A stretch of DNA of 64,000 nucleotides from Variovorax sp. WS11 (GCF_010499245.1 NZ_JAAGOW010000001.1:2356001-2420000), one strand, 5' to 3'; shown: positions 7,779-17,432, counted from the first letter of the stretch. Notes: a model not told the origin generated them from the letters alone. Translations and numbers: made by a program.

Positions 7779-10092
7779 CCGGGACTTCCAGCGGCTGCAC
7801 CCGCCACCAGGCGGGCAGCAACGCCCGGATGTCCTGCCGCGCGAAGCGATCGTCGAGCAGGTAAAGAACCCCGGCGTCCTGCTCGGTGCGGATGACCCGC
7901 CCCGCCGCCTGCACCACCTTCTGCAGGCCCGGGTACACATAGGTGTAGGCATAGCCCTCGCCGAACAGCGCCTGCATGCGCTCGCGCATGCGTTCGTTGG
8001 CCGCGTTGTGCTGAGGCAGGCCCAGGCTGGCGACGAAGGCGCCGACCAGCCGGTCGCCGGGCAGGTCGATGCCCTCGCCGAAGGCGCCGCCCAGCACCGC
8101 GAAGCCGATGCCGCGCCCGCCAGGCGCGAAACGCGCCACGAAGGCCTCGCGCTCGGGCTCGCGCATGCCTCGCGCCTGGGCCCAGGCCGGCACCTCGGGA
8201 TGCCGCCGGGCGAAAGCCTCGAAGGCACTGCCGAGATAGTCGAAGCTGCTGAAGAAGGCCAGGTAGTTGCCCGGCTGCTGCGCGTACTGCGCGGCGATGA
8301 TGCCCACCAGGCGTTCCAGCGAACGCGTGCGATCGCGAAAGCGCGTCGACACATCCATCGCGATGCGCACCTTCAGCTGCTCGCTGCGGAAGGGCGAGCC
8401 CACGTCCAGCGTGGCCGTGTCCTCCGGCAGGCCCAGCATGTCGCGGTAGAACGAAAACGGCGCCAGCGTCCCGGAAAAGCAAGTGCTGCTGAGGCTGCCG
8501 GCGAAGCGGCCGCGCAGGAAGGGCGCGGGCACCAGGTTGCGGATGGCGAGCGCCTCGCGGTGGCCGTCTTCTTCCAGCGTGGACTCGAAGACCGAGTGCT
8601 CCCCGAAAGACTCCGCCAGCCGCGCGAACTGCACCAGGTCGAAGAAGCACTGCTGCAGCGCGCCCTGCGCCTCTTGCGGCTGCGCCGCGAAGTGGTCGCC
8701 GAGGCTGACCACCGCCTCCTGCAAGGCCCGCGCGAAGGCGCCCGGGATGCTGTCCGAGGCGCGGTAGGCCTCGAGCTGCGTCTGCTGCTGCCGCCGCCAC
8801 TCGCGCTGGAGCTTGCCCAGCGCCTTCCTGACGAGCGGAGGCGCCAGGCGGCGCACCGCGACCAGCGCCGCCGCATCGAGCTGCGCGCTGTACATGCCGC
8901 GCGCCCGGTCCAGCAGGTTGTGCGCCTCGTCGACCAGCACGGCCGCGCGCCATCCCTCCTCCTGGGTCAGCGCCCACAGGAAGGCGCTGGCGTCGAAGTA
9001 GTAGTTGTAGTCGCCGACGATGGCGTCGCACCAACGCGCCAGCTCCTGCGCGAGGAAGTAGGGGCAGACCTCGTGCGCCAGCGCGATGCGCCGCAGCGCA
9101 GCGCGGTCCAGCCAGGCCGCGCCCACGGCCTCGGCACGCGCGGCCGGCAAGCGGTCGTAGAAGCCGCGCGCCAGCGGGCAGGATTCGCCGTGGCAGGCCT
9201 TGTCCGGGTGCTCGCAGACCTTCTCGCGCGCCGCCAGTTCCAGCACGCGCAGCGGCCGGCCCGCGCCGTCGCGCAGAAGACGCAGGCCTTCCAGCGCGAC
9301 CGCGCGGCCCGAGGTCTTGGCGGTGAGGAAGAAAAGCTTGTCGATGCGCTGCCGGCCGCCGGCCTTGACGGCCTTCAGCATTGGGAAGAGGGTGGCGACG
9401 GTCTTGCCGATGCCGGTGGGCGCCTGCGCGAGCAGGCAGCGTTCGGCGACGGCCGAGCGATAGACCGCCTGGGCCAGCTCGCGTTGACCGGGCCTGAAGG
9501 CTGCATGCGGAAAGGCCAGCGCGTCCAGCGCGGCGTCGCGCGCCGTGCGGTGCGCAGCCTCCTGTTCGGCCCAGTCCAGGTAGCGCCCGCACAGCGCCTC
9601 GAAGTGCGCGCACAAGGCCTCGCGCGTCATCGTCTCGGTGAGCATGTGCTCGTCGTCCGAGCCCAGGTCGAGGTAGACCAGCGCCACCTCGAGGTTGTCC
9701 AGGCCGCGCGCCTCGCACAGCATCCACGCGTAGCAGCGCGCCTGCGCCCAGTGCAGCGCGCGGTGGTTCGCGCGAATCGCCTCGAAGTCGCCGCGGAAGG
9801 TCTTGATTTCCTCCACCCGGCGACGCAGCGGGTCGTAGCCGTCGGCCCGGCCGCGCACCTGCAGGCGGCCGAAACGCGAACTCAGGCCCAGCTCGCTTTC
9901 GTAGTCCGCGCCGCGCCGGCCCTGCACCAGGCGATGGCCGGCCACGCCTTCCTGCGCGCTGGGTGCGGGCACGAAGCGCAGATCCAGGTCACCGGCCCGG
10001 GCGGCGAAGGCGCACAGGGTCTTGACCGAGACCGCGAGCCCGGCGCCGGGCAGCGGCTCGGCGGGCGAAGAGGAGGGGGGATCGGCGGACAT
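7747..10092 (-). CDS. Rad3/XPD (DinG-like) helicase fused to an N-terminal RecB/Cas4-type nuclease domain
   Basis: A 781-residue protein. Residues about 75-170 carry a PD-(D/E)XK nuclease pattern: Asp84 in GRADGYDP, Glu95 and Lys97 in EEIKT, and the Q-x3-Y motif at 117-121 (QARCY). The rest is an XPD-family superfamily 2 helicase: Walker A APTGIGKT (224-231), four Fe-S-type cysteines at 293, 300, 305 and 343, DEAH at 388-391, and QAAGRVIRTEQDAG near the C-terminus as motif VI. It should unwind 5'-tailed DNA and may also cleave it. I chose the start giving MSADPP. A start 13 codons upstream would run through the LexA-like box, which argues against it. The gene appears SOS-controlled. Confidence 0.85.
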   Translation of the reverse strand: MSADPPSSSPAEPLPGAGLAVSVKTLCAFAARAGDLDLRFVPAPSAQEGVAGHRLVQGRRGADYESELGLSSRFGRLQVRGRADGYDPLRRRVEEIKTFRGDFEAIRANHRALHWAQARCYAWMLCEARGLDNLEVALVYLDLGSDDEHMLTETMTREALCAHFEALCGRYLDWAEQEAAHRTARDAALDALAFPHAAFRPGQRELAQAVYRSAVAERCLLAQAPTGIGKTVATLFPMLKAVKAGGRQRIDKLFFLTAKTSGRAVALEGLRLLRDGAGRPLRVLELAAREKVCEHPDKACHGESCPLARGFYDRLPAARAEAVGAAWLDRAALRRIALAHEVCPYFLAQELARWCDAIVGDYNYYFDASAFLWALTQEEGWRAAVLVDEAHNLLDRARGMYSAQLDAAALVAVRRLAPPLVRKALGKLQREWRRQQQTQLEAYRASDSIPGAFARALQEAVVSLGDHFAAQPQEAQGALQQCFFDLVQFARLAESFGEHSVFESTLEEDGHREALAIRNLVPAPFLRGRFAGSLSSTCFSGTLAPFSFYRDMLGLPEDTATLDVGSPFRSEQLKVRIAMDVSTRFRDRTRSLERLVGIIAAQYAQQPGNYLAFFSSFDYLGSAFEAFARRHPEVPAWAQARGMREPEREAFVARFAPGGRGIGFAVLGGAFGEGIDLPGDRLVGAFVASLGLPQHNAANERMRERMQALFGEGYAYTYVYPGLQKVVQAAGRVIRTEQDAGVLYLLDDRFARQDIRALLPAWWRVQPLEVPVTAALPSSSA

Positions 10093-10100
10093 GGGGCAAT

Positions 10101-10116
10101 CTGGATGAATATACAG
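10101..10116 (-). promoter_or_regulatory. LexA (SOS) box candidate
   Basis: On the minus strand the site reads CTGTATATTCATCCAG: CTG-N10-CAG with a TATAT half matching the common LexA consensus CTGTATATATATACAG. It lies only nine bases before the helicase start codon. Its TATATT could serve as a -10 hexamer, which would make the transcript nearly leaderless; no Shine-Dalgarno sequence fits in the space. Confidence 0.65.
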
Positions 10117-10137
10117 TGCCCGCCCTTCCAAGCCTCG

Positions 10138-10194
10138 TCCTACAGCAGCCCCCGCGCGCCACGGACACGCCGTGCCGCCCCCGCTTCCTAGCGT
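10138..10194 (+). promoter_or_regulatory. TCCTACAG - GGACACG - CCTAGCGT composite motif
   Basis: Three blocks, TCCTACAG (10138), GGACACG (10163) and CCTAGCGT (10187), lie upstream of the pncC-like gene. The same three blocks with identical spacing (25 and 24 bases between starts) precede the alcohol dehydrogenase gene at 54447. The last two blocks are placed like -35 and -10 elements of an alternative sigma factor. Confidence 0.5.
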
Positions 10195-10224
10195 AGTGAA
10201 CCCCCGCGTTCAGGAGACAACCCC

Positions 10225-10728
10225 ATGGCGAATACGGATGGCAACGGCGCCGGCCATGCCGCGGCGCAGTACCTGCAGGAACACGGCCTGGTGCTGGTGA
10301 CCGCCGAGTCCTGCACGGCGGGACTGATCGCCTCCCGCCTGGCCTCGGCGCCTGGCGCGGGCCAGGTGCTGGAATCGGCCTTCGTGGTCTATGACCCGAA
10401 GGCCAAGCACCGCCACCTCGGCGTTCGGCAGGCGACGCTGGAGCGCTTCAACCTCACCAGCGAACCGGTGGCGCTGGAGATGGCGCGCGGCGCCCTCTCG
10501 CACAGCGGCGCCAACGTGGCGATCGCCAACACCGGCGTGGCGGACGATACCGACGCGGGCATCCCGGCCGGTACGCAGTGCTTCGCCTGGGCCTTCCGGG
10601 ACGGCAGCCGCACGCAGAGCTTCACCGAGACGAAGCGCTTCCAGGGGGATCGCAACACGATCCGCGAAGCCGCCGCCGACTATGCGCTGGAGCGCATCGC
10701 GCACTACCACCGCCGCTTCAAGGCCTGA
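10225..10728 (+). CDS. pncC: CinA C-terminal-domain protein (PncC-type nicotinamide-nucleotide amidase)
   Basis: A 167-residue stand-alone CinA C-terminal domain. TAESCTAGLIASRL near residues 31-44 contains the Ser-Cys-Thr-Ala-Gly signature of NMN deamidases, which convert nicotinamide mononucleotide to nicotinic acid mononucleotide in the pyridine nucleotide cycle. The second conserved block, ANTGVADDTDAG, is also visible; classical CinA has GxAGPxGG here, so the active-site rim is altered and amidase activity is not certain. CAGGAGA precedes the ATG. It shares a composite upstream motif with the gene at 54447, suggesting stress-type control. It is convergent with the Nramp gene. Confidence 0.75.
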   Translation: MANTDGNGAGHAAAQYLQEHGLVLVTAESCTAGLIASRLASAPGAGQVLESAFVVYDPKAKHRHLGVRQATLERFNLTSEPVALEMARGALSHSGANVAIANTGVADDTDAGIPAGTQCFAWAFRDGSRTQSFTETKRFQGDRNTIREAAADYALERIAHYHRRFKA

Positions 10729-10732
10729 CGGC

Positions 10733-11974
10733 TCAGCCGACGGAGACGACCAGCAGCGCCAGTGAAGCCGCCGCCATCGCGGCTGTGGCCAGCCAGCCCA
10801 GCACCTTCCACTTGAGCGGCAGGACCATCGGGCCCATCACCTTGCGGCTGGTGGCCGCGATCATCACCGCCACCATCACCGGCACCGAGATGACGGCGTT
10901 GATCACCGCCGACCAGTAAAGCGCCGAGATCGGGTTCACGCCCGAGAGCCCGATGACCAGGCCGATGACCATGGCCGCGGCCAGGATGCCGTAGAAGCTG
11001 CGGCCCTCGGCCAGCGGCAGATCCAGGCCTCTGCGCACATGGAAATAGCAGGCCACCGCATCCGCCGCCGAACCGGCGAGCACGGGCAAGGCCAGCAGGC
11101 CGGTACCGACGATGCCGAGCGCGAAGAGCAGGAAGGCCGCCTCGCCCGCGATGGGGCGCAAGGCCTCCGCCGCCTGCTCGGTGGTCTCGATGTCGGTGAT
11201 GCCGTGGGCGTGCAGCGTGGCGGCGGTGGCGACGATCATGGAGAAGGCCACCAGGTTGGAGAAGCCCATGCCGACCGCGGTATCGATGCGCAGTCGCCGC
11301 AGCTGGCGCCGCGCCTGCTCGGGGGCCACGCGCAGCGGCTGGTCGCGCGGCACGCGCTTGATCTCCTCGACCTCCTGCTCCGCCTGCCAGAAGAAGAGGT
11401 AGGGACTGATGGTGGTGCCCAGGATCGCGACCACCGTCGTCACGTACTCCTTGTTCCATTGCACGGACGGCATGAAGGTGCCCTTCAGCGCGGCAGGCCA
11501 GTCCACATCCACCGCGAACACCACCGCCACGTAGGCGAAGAGCGAGAGGGTCAGCCACTTGAGCACGCGCACATAGCGCTCGTAGGGCAGGAAGACCTGC
11601 AGCAGCAGCGACACCAGCCCGAAACCCAGCACGTACCAGGCGGCGCGGCCCGGCAGCACCAGCGCGGCGGCGGCGCCCATCGCATTGAGATCGGCTCCCA
11701 GGTTGATGACGTTGGCGGTCAGCAGCAGCAGCACCAGCGCGGCCACCAGCCAGCGGGGGCAGAACTGCGCGAAGTTCGCGATCAGGCTCCTGCCGGTGAC
11801 GCGGCCGATGCGTGCGCTGGCGAGCTGGATGCCCACCATCAGCGGGTAGGCGAAGAGCAGCGTCCAGCACGCGCCGTAGCCCAGCTGCGCGCCGGCCTGC
11901 GAATAGGTGGCGATGCCGCTCGGGTCGTCGTCGGCGGCGCCGGTGATGAGCCCTGGTTCGACCGCGTCCACCAT
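10733..11974 (-). CDS. Nramp-family divalent cation transporter, divergent metal site
   Basis: A polytopic membrane protein of about 413 residues with 11 or more hydrophobic segments, clearly Nramp-like at the start (EPGLITGAADDDPSGIATYS) and through the fold. Classical Nramp Mn/Fe transporters have DPGN in helix 1 and MPH in helix 6. Here the matching stretches read DDPSG and ISPYLFFWQ, so the metal-binding Met and the following His are both missing. It therefore belongs to a divergent clade whose ions may not be Mn or Fe; Mg has been shown for some Nramp-related transporters lacking the Met. A TTG at 12046 would add 24 residues; the ATG at 11974 sits right before helix 1 and was preferred. 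It stands alone, convergent with the PncC gene. Confidence 0.8.
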   Translation of the reverse strand: MVDAVEPGLITGAADDDPSGIATYSQAGAQLGYGACWTLLFAYPLMVGIQLASARIGRVTGRSLIANFAQFCPRWLVAALVLLLLTANVINLGADLNAMGAAAALVLPGRAAWYVLGFGLVSLLLQVFLPYERYVRVLKWLTLSLFAYVAVVFAVDVDWPAALKGTFMPSVQWNKEYVTTVVAILGTTISPYLFFWQAEQEVEEIKRVPRDQPLRVAPEQARRQLRRLRIDTAVGMGFSNLVAFSMIVATAATLHAHGITDIETTEQAAEALRPIAGEAAFLLFALGIVGTGLLALPVLAGSAADAVACYFHVRRGLDLPLAEGRSFYGILAAAMVIGLVIGLSGVNPISALYWSAVINAVISVPVMVAVMIAATSRKVMGPMVLPLKWKVLGWLATAAMAAASLALLVVSVG

Positions 11975-12203
11975 CGTTCCCGGCCTTCGCGGGGCTGCTG
12001 GAGGTACTGAGGAGGCGCTGCGATCGTTCTTCGTTGGATGGCGCAAGTTCGCCGGGCCGCATCGAAGGCCGCATCGGCCCCGGCCGCATCCCGCTGTGGG
12101 ACGTCATCGAGTCTGCGCGGGCGATGCGGCATCGGACGACATGGCGCCTCCCGAGGGCTGGCTACGGTGAGTTCCATTCCCCTCATCCAGCAGGAGCCTT
12201 TCC

Positions 12204-13205
<1,002 letters not shown>

Positions 13206-13232
13206 GGGGCGGGCGCGCGGATCGCGCTCGCT

Positions 13233-14372
13233 TCAGTGCCGTGCGGCGCGGCGCCGGCCGGCCTTGCGCTGGCGCCGCGTCCAGTGATTGGCCAGGACAT
13301 TGCCGAGGGTGAGCGCCCCCAGCCACATCAGCTGGCGCAGCAACGCGGCGCTTGCACGATCGACACGGCGATCGATCTCCTCCTGCGCGCGCGCCGTGCG
13401 GCCGAGGCCCGCGTAGTCCGCAGGCGGCGGCGTCGCAGCCCCAGGGATGTTCCCGGCCTCGACGCGATCCGTGCCTGCCGCCGCATCTTCCGCTGCGGCC
13501 TCGGTGGCGGCCACCGCCTTCGTGCCCGAGACCGAGCCGTGCGCGTTGGCATAGACCTTGGTGAACTCCGCCCCCAGCAAGAAGATCTGCGCGGCGTAGT
13601 ACACCCACGCCACCAGCAGCACCAGCGAGCCCGCCGCGGCAAAGGACTCGTTGACGCCGCTCTTGCCCAGGTACAGCCCGATGCCCAGCTTGCCGAGCTC
13701 GAAGAGCACGGCGGTCACCATGGCGCCGATCCACACGTCTCGCCATGCGATGCGCGCCGTCGGCATCAGCTTGTAGATCAGCGCGAAGAGGAGCGTCACG
13801 ATGCCCAGCGAGATCAGCACGTTGAGCCCCTGCAGCAGCAGCTCCCATCCCGGCATCAGTCCGCCGAACCAGCTGCCGAAGGCCGCCAGGGCCGCGCTCA
13901 CCACCAGCGACACCATCAACAGGAAAGCCAGGCCCAGGATCAGGCCGAAGGACAGCAACCGCGCGCGCAGCACCGCCCAGATGCCCGAAGGCTTCTCGCG
14001 CTCCGGCACGTGCCAGATGCGGTCGAGCGCACTTTGCAGCTCGGCGAAGACGGTGGTCGCGCCGACCAGCAGCACCACCGCACTGACCAGCCCCGCGATC
14101 AGCCCCTTGTCGGGCTCGCTCACGCTGCGCAGCATGGCCTCGACGGCGGTGGCGCCCTCGCGCCCCACCAGGCCCGAAATCTGAGCCACGATGCGGCCCT
14201 GCGCCGCCTCGCGCCCGAACAGCGCGCCCGCGATTGCGATCACGATCACCAGCAGCGGAGCGAGCGAGAAGATCGTGTAGTAGGAGATCGCGGCGCCCAT
14301 GCTCGGCGCGTAGTCGTCGACCCAGGCCACGACGGACTGGCGGCAGAGTTCGAAGAGCTGCTTGGGCTTCAT
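13233..14372 (-). CDS. YihY/BrkB-family inner-membrane protein
   Basis: A 379-residue protein starting MKPKQLFELCRQSV with the family hallmark AISYYTIFSLAPLLVIVIA (about residues 30-48) and five further hydrophobic segments; the C-terminal 90 residues are a polar cytoplasmic tail. YihY/BrkB proteins are found across bacteria. They were once called ribonuclease BN, wrongly, and their transport role is unproven. The chosen ATG is the one placed where the family normally starts; the frame continues open upstream through unrelated sequence. It is convergent with the SDR gene. Confidence 0.85.
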   Translation of the reverse strand: MKPKQLFELCRQSVVAWVDDYAPSMGAAISYYTIFSLAPLLVIVIAIAGALFGREAAQGRIVAQISGLVGREGATAVEAMLRSVSEPDKGLIAGLVSAVVLLVGATTVFAELQSALDRIWHVPEREKPSGIWAVLRARLLSFGLILGLAFLLMVSLVVSAALAAFGSWFGGLMPGWELLLQGLNVLISLGIVTLLFALIYKLMPTARIAWRDVWIGAMVTAVLFELGKLGIGLYLGKSGVNESFAAAGSLVLLVAWVYYAAQIFLLGAEFTKVYANAHGSVSGTKAVAATEAAAEDAAAGTDRVEAGNIPGAATPPPADYAGLGRTARAQEEIDRRVDRASAALLRQLMWLGALTLGNVLANHWTRRQRKAGRRRAARH

Positions 14373-14481
14373 GGAGGCGGCCTCGTGGTTGGTGCGGCCA
14401 CTGTCTTCCGCGCAGCGGCCATCGCCATGCGGCAAGCTTGCAAGTTCGAGTAGGCGCGAACCCCAGCCGCGCGTCGCCGGC

Positions 14482-15390
14482 TCAGCGCGCCGGCCTGGCC
14501 CCGCCGCCCAACGCCCGCACCAGCGCGTCGTACACCAGCCGCACGCGCGCCGGCACGGGCGAGCGCTGTGCACGCCACACGTGCACCGGCCAGGGCTCGG
14601 GCGCCTCGGCCTCGAGCACCGACACCAGCTGCCCCGTCTGCAGCCAGGGCTCGGCCAGCGGCGCCACCAGCTGGCCGAAGCCCAGGCCGGCCAGCACGGC
14701 GGTGCATTCGGCATCGGTGTCGTCGGTGACGAAGGCCGGCGCGGACACCGGCATCTGCCGCTTGCGGCTGAAGGACCAGGGCCAGAGCCGTCCCGAATCG
14801 CGGTCGACCAGGGCCGTGAGCGGCAGGCGCTGGAGCTCCTCGACGCTGCGCGGCACCCCGGTGCGCGCGACCAGCGCCGGCGCCGCCACCACCATCAACG
14901 CCATGCGCTCCACCGTGCGGGCCACGAAGCGGCCGCCGGGCTGCCCGCCCACACGCACGCCGACGTCGATCTGCTGCCCCACCGCATCGGCCAGCTGTTC
15001 CGACAGGCGCAGGTCCAGCACCAGCCCGGGGTGCCCCGCCAGCACCGGCGCCAGGGCCTGCGGGATCCAACGGCGGCCGAGCACGCTGGGCGCAGTCACG
15101 CGCACCGTGCCCGCGTGCTGCGAGAGCGCGCGCCGGTCGGTGCGGTGGAAGAGCGCATCCACGCCGCCCACCGCCGTGCGCGCCCGCTCGGCAAGGGCGC
15201 GCCCGAAGTCGGTGAGCTGCACGCCGCGGGTGCTGCGGTGGAACAGCGGCTCGCCCAGCTCCTCCTCCAGTTCGCGCACCGCACGCGTCACCACCTGGGG
15301 CGAGACCGAGAGGCGGATCGCCGCATCGCGGAAGTTGGCCGCGTCGGCGGCGGTGCAGAAGACACGCAGGGCTTCGAGGCGGTTGGACAT
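14482..15390 (-). CDS. LysR-family transcriptional regulator
   Basis: A 302-residue LysR protein. The HTH spans roughly residues 5-60 (LRVFCTAADAANFRDAAIRL, then AVRELEEELGEPLFHRSTRG), followed by the effector domain (VDLRLSEQL-type core, DIGVRVGGQPG). It is transcribed away from an SDR gene with a 145-base gap that contains an inverted repeat. Divergent LysR/target pairs are the rule, so it most likely controls that SDR. Effector unknown. Confidence 0.88.
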   Translation of the reverse strand: MSNRLEALRVFCTAADAANFRDAAIRLSVSPQVVTRAVRELEEELGEPLFHRSTRGVQLTDFGRALAERARTAVGGVDALFHRTDRRALSQHAGTVRVTAPSVLGRRWIPQALAPVLAGHPGLVLDLRLSEQLADAVGQQIDVGVRVGGQPGGRFVARTVERMALMVVAAPALVARTGVPRSVEELQRLPLTALVDRDSGRLWPWSFSRKRQMPVSAPAFVTDDTDAECTAVLAGLGFGQLVAPLAEPWLQTGQLVSVLEAEAPEPWPVHVWRAQRSPVPARVRLVYDALVRALGGGARPAR

Positions 15391-15441
15391 GGGGCGCGGC
15401 CTTCTTCAAGAGCGTCAAGAGCGGAGTGTTCCGAAAATGCG

Positions 15442-15485
15442 AATTCTGAACGCGCTGGAGTTTCATTTACGGGAACGCCAGAATT
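15442..15485. promoter_or_regulatory. Inverted repeat in the LysR/SDR divergent gap
   Basis: AATTCTG (15442-15448) and CAGAATT (15479-15485) are exact reverse complements with 30 bases between them, in an AT-richer part of the divergent promoter region. The arrangement suits recognition and activation sites of a LysR dimer pair. Inference from symmetry and position. Confidence 0.4.
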
Positions 15486-15535
15486 TTCCACACTCACGTC
15501 ACTCCTCCTCAACCCCTCCTCGAAAGGAAGCTTCC

Positions 15536-16294
15536 ATGACATCCGTTCAAGACAACATCCGCGGCAAGGTTGCCATCGTCACCGGCGCGAGCAGCGGGCT
15601 CGGCGAATCGACCGCGCGCCACCTGGCCGCACGCGGCGCGAAGCTGGTGCTGGCGGCGCGGCGCACCGACCGGCTCGAGCAGCTGGTCGCCGAGATCCGC
15701 GAGGCCGGCGGCGAGGCCATCGCCGTCGCCACCGACGTGGCGAAGCGCGCCGATCTCGAGAAGCTGGCGGCCGCCACCGTCGAGGCCTTCGGCCGCATCG
15801 ACGTGCTGGTCAACAACGCGGGCGTGATGCCGCTGTCGCCCTTGGCCAGGCTCCGGGTCGACGAGTGGGACCGCACCATCGATGTCAACATCAAGGGCGT
15901 GCTCTACGGCATCGCCGCGGTGCTGCCGCGCATGCAGGCGCAGGGCAGCGGCCACATCGTCAACGTGGCCTCGATCGCCGGGCTGAAGGTGTTCACGCCG
16001 ATCGGCACCGTGTATAGCGCCACCAAGCATGCGGTGCGCGCGATCTCCGAGGGCCTGCGCGTGGAGGTGGGCAACAGCGGCGTGCGCGTGACCATCGTGT
16101 CGCCGGGCGCGGTGGAGTCCGAGCTCAAGTTCGGCAGCAGCGATGCGGAGGCCGCGGCCGGCGTGAAGGCCTTCTACGACGCGAACCAGATCCCGGCGGA
16201 TTCCGTGGCGCGCGCCGTGGTCTACGCAGTCGAGCAGCCGGCGAACGTCGACATCAACGAGGTGGTGCTGCGCCCGGTGTCGCAGGAGTTCTGA
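15536..16294 (+). CDS. SDR-family NAD(P)-dependent oxidoreductase
   Basis: A 252-residue classical short-chain dehydrogenase: VTGASSGLGESTAR nucleotide loop, NNAGVMP, Ser in VNVASIAG and Tyr-x3-Lys in VYSATKHAV. The length and the ARRTDRLEQLV segment after the second strand (the Arg pair favours NADPH) match the clavulanate-dehydrogenase-like SDR group. AAAGGAAG precedes the start. It is probably controlled by the divergent LysR gene. The physiological substrate is unknown. Confidence 0.9.
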   Translation: MTSVQDNIRGKVAIVTGASSGLGESTARHLAARGAKLVLAARRTDRLEQLVAEIREAGGEAIAVATDVAKRADLEKLAAATVEAFGRIDVLVNNAGVMPLSPLARLRVDEWDRTIDVNIKGVLYGIAAVLPRMQAQGSGHIVNVASIAGLKVFTPIGTVYSATKHAVRAISEGLRVEVGNSGVRVTIVSPGAVESELKFGSSDAEAAAGVKAFYDANQIPADSVARAVVYAVEQPANVDINEVVLRPVSQEF

Positions 16295-16362
16295 GCGCCC
16301 GGAGGAGGCTGCCCCCGACCTGACCGAAAATCCCGCTTCCGACAGTCCAGCCCTCCTCCGCC

Positions 16363-16842
16363 ATGAAAATCCAGAAAGACACCGTCGTCACCCTGCGCTA
16401 CAAGGTCGCCGACGCCACCACCCAAAAGCTGATCGACGAAAGCCACGACCCCATGGTCTACCTCCATGGCGGCTACGACAACACTTTCCCCAAGATCGAG
16501 GCTGCGCTCGAAGGCAAGGAAACGGGCTTCCAGGCCACGCTGCACCTGGCGCCCGACGACGCCTTCGGCCAGCGCGACGAGTCGCTGATGCGCACCATCT
16601 CGAAGGCGGAATTCCCGCCCGGCGTCAAGGTCGGCGGCCAACTCGAGGGCCGGGACGACCAGGGCCAGCCGCAGGTCTTCAACGTCGTGAAGATCAAGGG
16701 CCCGCAGGTGATCCTCGACGGCAACCATCCGCTGGCCGGCAAGTCGCTCAAGTTCAGCCTGACCGTGACCGGCGTGCGCACCGCGACGGCGGAGGAAATC
16801 GCGCATCGCCATGTGCATGGAGAGCACGGGCACCATCACTGA
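16363..16842 (+). CDS. slyD: FKBP-type peptidyl-prolyl isomerase, SlyD-like
   Basis: A 159-residue protein with the SlyD architecture: a split FKBP domain (MKIQKDTVVTLRYKV, VYLHGGYDNTFPKIEAALEG) with an inserted 'flap' chaperone domain (LAPDDAFGQRDESLMRTISK), and a short His-rich tail (HRHVHGEHGHHH) able to bind Ni or other metals. SlyD isomerises X-Pro bonds, assists folding in the cytoplasm and feeds nickel to hydrogenase in some species. The tail is much shorter than the Cys-rich tail of E. coli SlyD. It is 68 bases downstream of the SDR on the same strand but appears to have its own leader. Confidence 0.85.
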   Translation: MKIQKDTVVTLRYKVADATTQKLIDESHDPMVYLHGGYDNTFPKIEAALEGKETGFQATLHLAPDDAFGQRDESLMRTISKAEFPPGVKVGGQLEGRDDQGQPQVFNVVKIKGPQVILDGNHPLAGKSLKFSLTVTGVRTATAEEIAHRHVHGEHGHHH

Positions 16843-17025
16843 GTCGGAACTTTCGCGCCTTCGCGGTTACCCATTGGCGCCTCTCTCCGAAAGCCGATGT
16901 ACTGCCGTACCCTCAAATACCGCGATGGCCATGGCCGCTTTAGCGCGCCGGCGACCCGCCCTGGTCTTGAGCGCCTGTAGTTCGCGTGGTCGCGCATCGC
17001 CAGCCGATGGCGAGCACGGTCACTG

Positions 17026-17097
17026 TCACTGGGTCCGCGCCTCCGTCGTCCGCACGCAGCGGATCCACAGATAGCGCACGGCGAGGATGGCGGCCAT
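17026..17097 (-). CDS. Possible 23-residue peptide coupled to the upstream small gene
   Basis: The start codon of this tiny frame overlaps the stop of the preceding 79-residue gene as TGATG, the classic coupling arrangement. The peptide (AAILAVRYLWIRCVRTTEAR) is hydrophobic then basic. It may be a genuine small membrane peptide or chance. No homology is known to me. The remaining 180 bases towards the slyD-like gene hold nothing I recognise. Confidence 0.25.
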   Translation of the reverse strand: MAAILAVRYLWIRCVRTTEARTQ

Positions 17098-17336
17098 CAC
17101 GGCGCTCCCTCTCCGGGAACATCCGCCTGACTGAGCAGCCAAGAAGCCTTCGCCCGGTCCTCGGGCCAGAGCTTGACGAGGTCGGTGAGCCGCTTCTCTT
17201 CACCCGCTGGCGCATCGGTCTTCATGGGCGGGTCCGTCGCGATCCCGGTCTCCCAGGCCTCGGCTTGCGTGGGCTCCTTGTGCGATGGCGGCACGATGGT
17301 GGGATCGAAATCCGGGGGTGGCGTGGCGATGGGCAT
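17097..17336 (-). CDS. Small hydrophilic hypothetical protein
   Basis: A 79-residue Pro-rich polar protein (PIATPPPDFDPTIVPPSHKE, then a more helical LTDLVKLWPEDRAKASWLL). An AAGGAG ribosome site sits nine bases before the ATG. No domain, signal peptide or membrane segment is seen. It carries the same upstream TCCTACAG/CTAnCTTG motif pair as the small gene at 7572, so the two are probably regulated together. Function unknown. Confidence 0.6.
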   Translation of the reverse strand: MPIATPPPDFDPTIVPPSHKEPTQAEAWETGIATDPPMKTDAPAGEEKRLTDLVKLWPEDRAKASWLLSQADVPGEGAP

Positions 17337-17356
17337 GATGCGTGACTCCTTGCTTG

Positions 17357-17392
17357 CAAGGTAGTCCCCGGCCCCGCCTCCGCGCTGTAGGA
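17357..17392 (-). promoter_or_regulatory. TCCTACAG / CTACCTTG motif pair
   Basis: On the minus strand TCCTACAG (17392-17385) is followed 20 bases later by CTACCTTG (17364-17357), 21 bases before the start codon at 17336. The organisation matches the site at 7511. Confidence 0.4.
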
Positions 17393-17432
17393 AGGCACCG
17401 TGGCCGGAACGGGAAGCCGTCCGGGTTGGGTG

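Noticed and set aside
8008..10191. A 727-codon open frame antisense to the helicase
   Set aside because: Its sequence is Arg/Ala/Gly/His-rich with no domain, and it mirrors the third-position GC bias of the helicase gene; a shadow frame.
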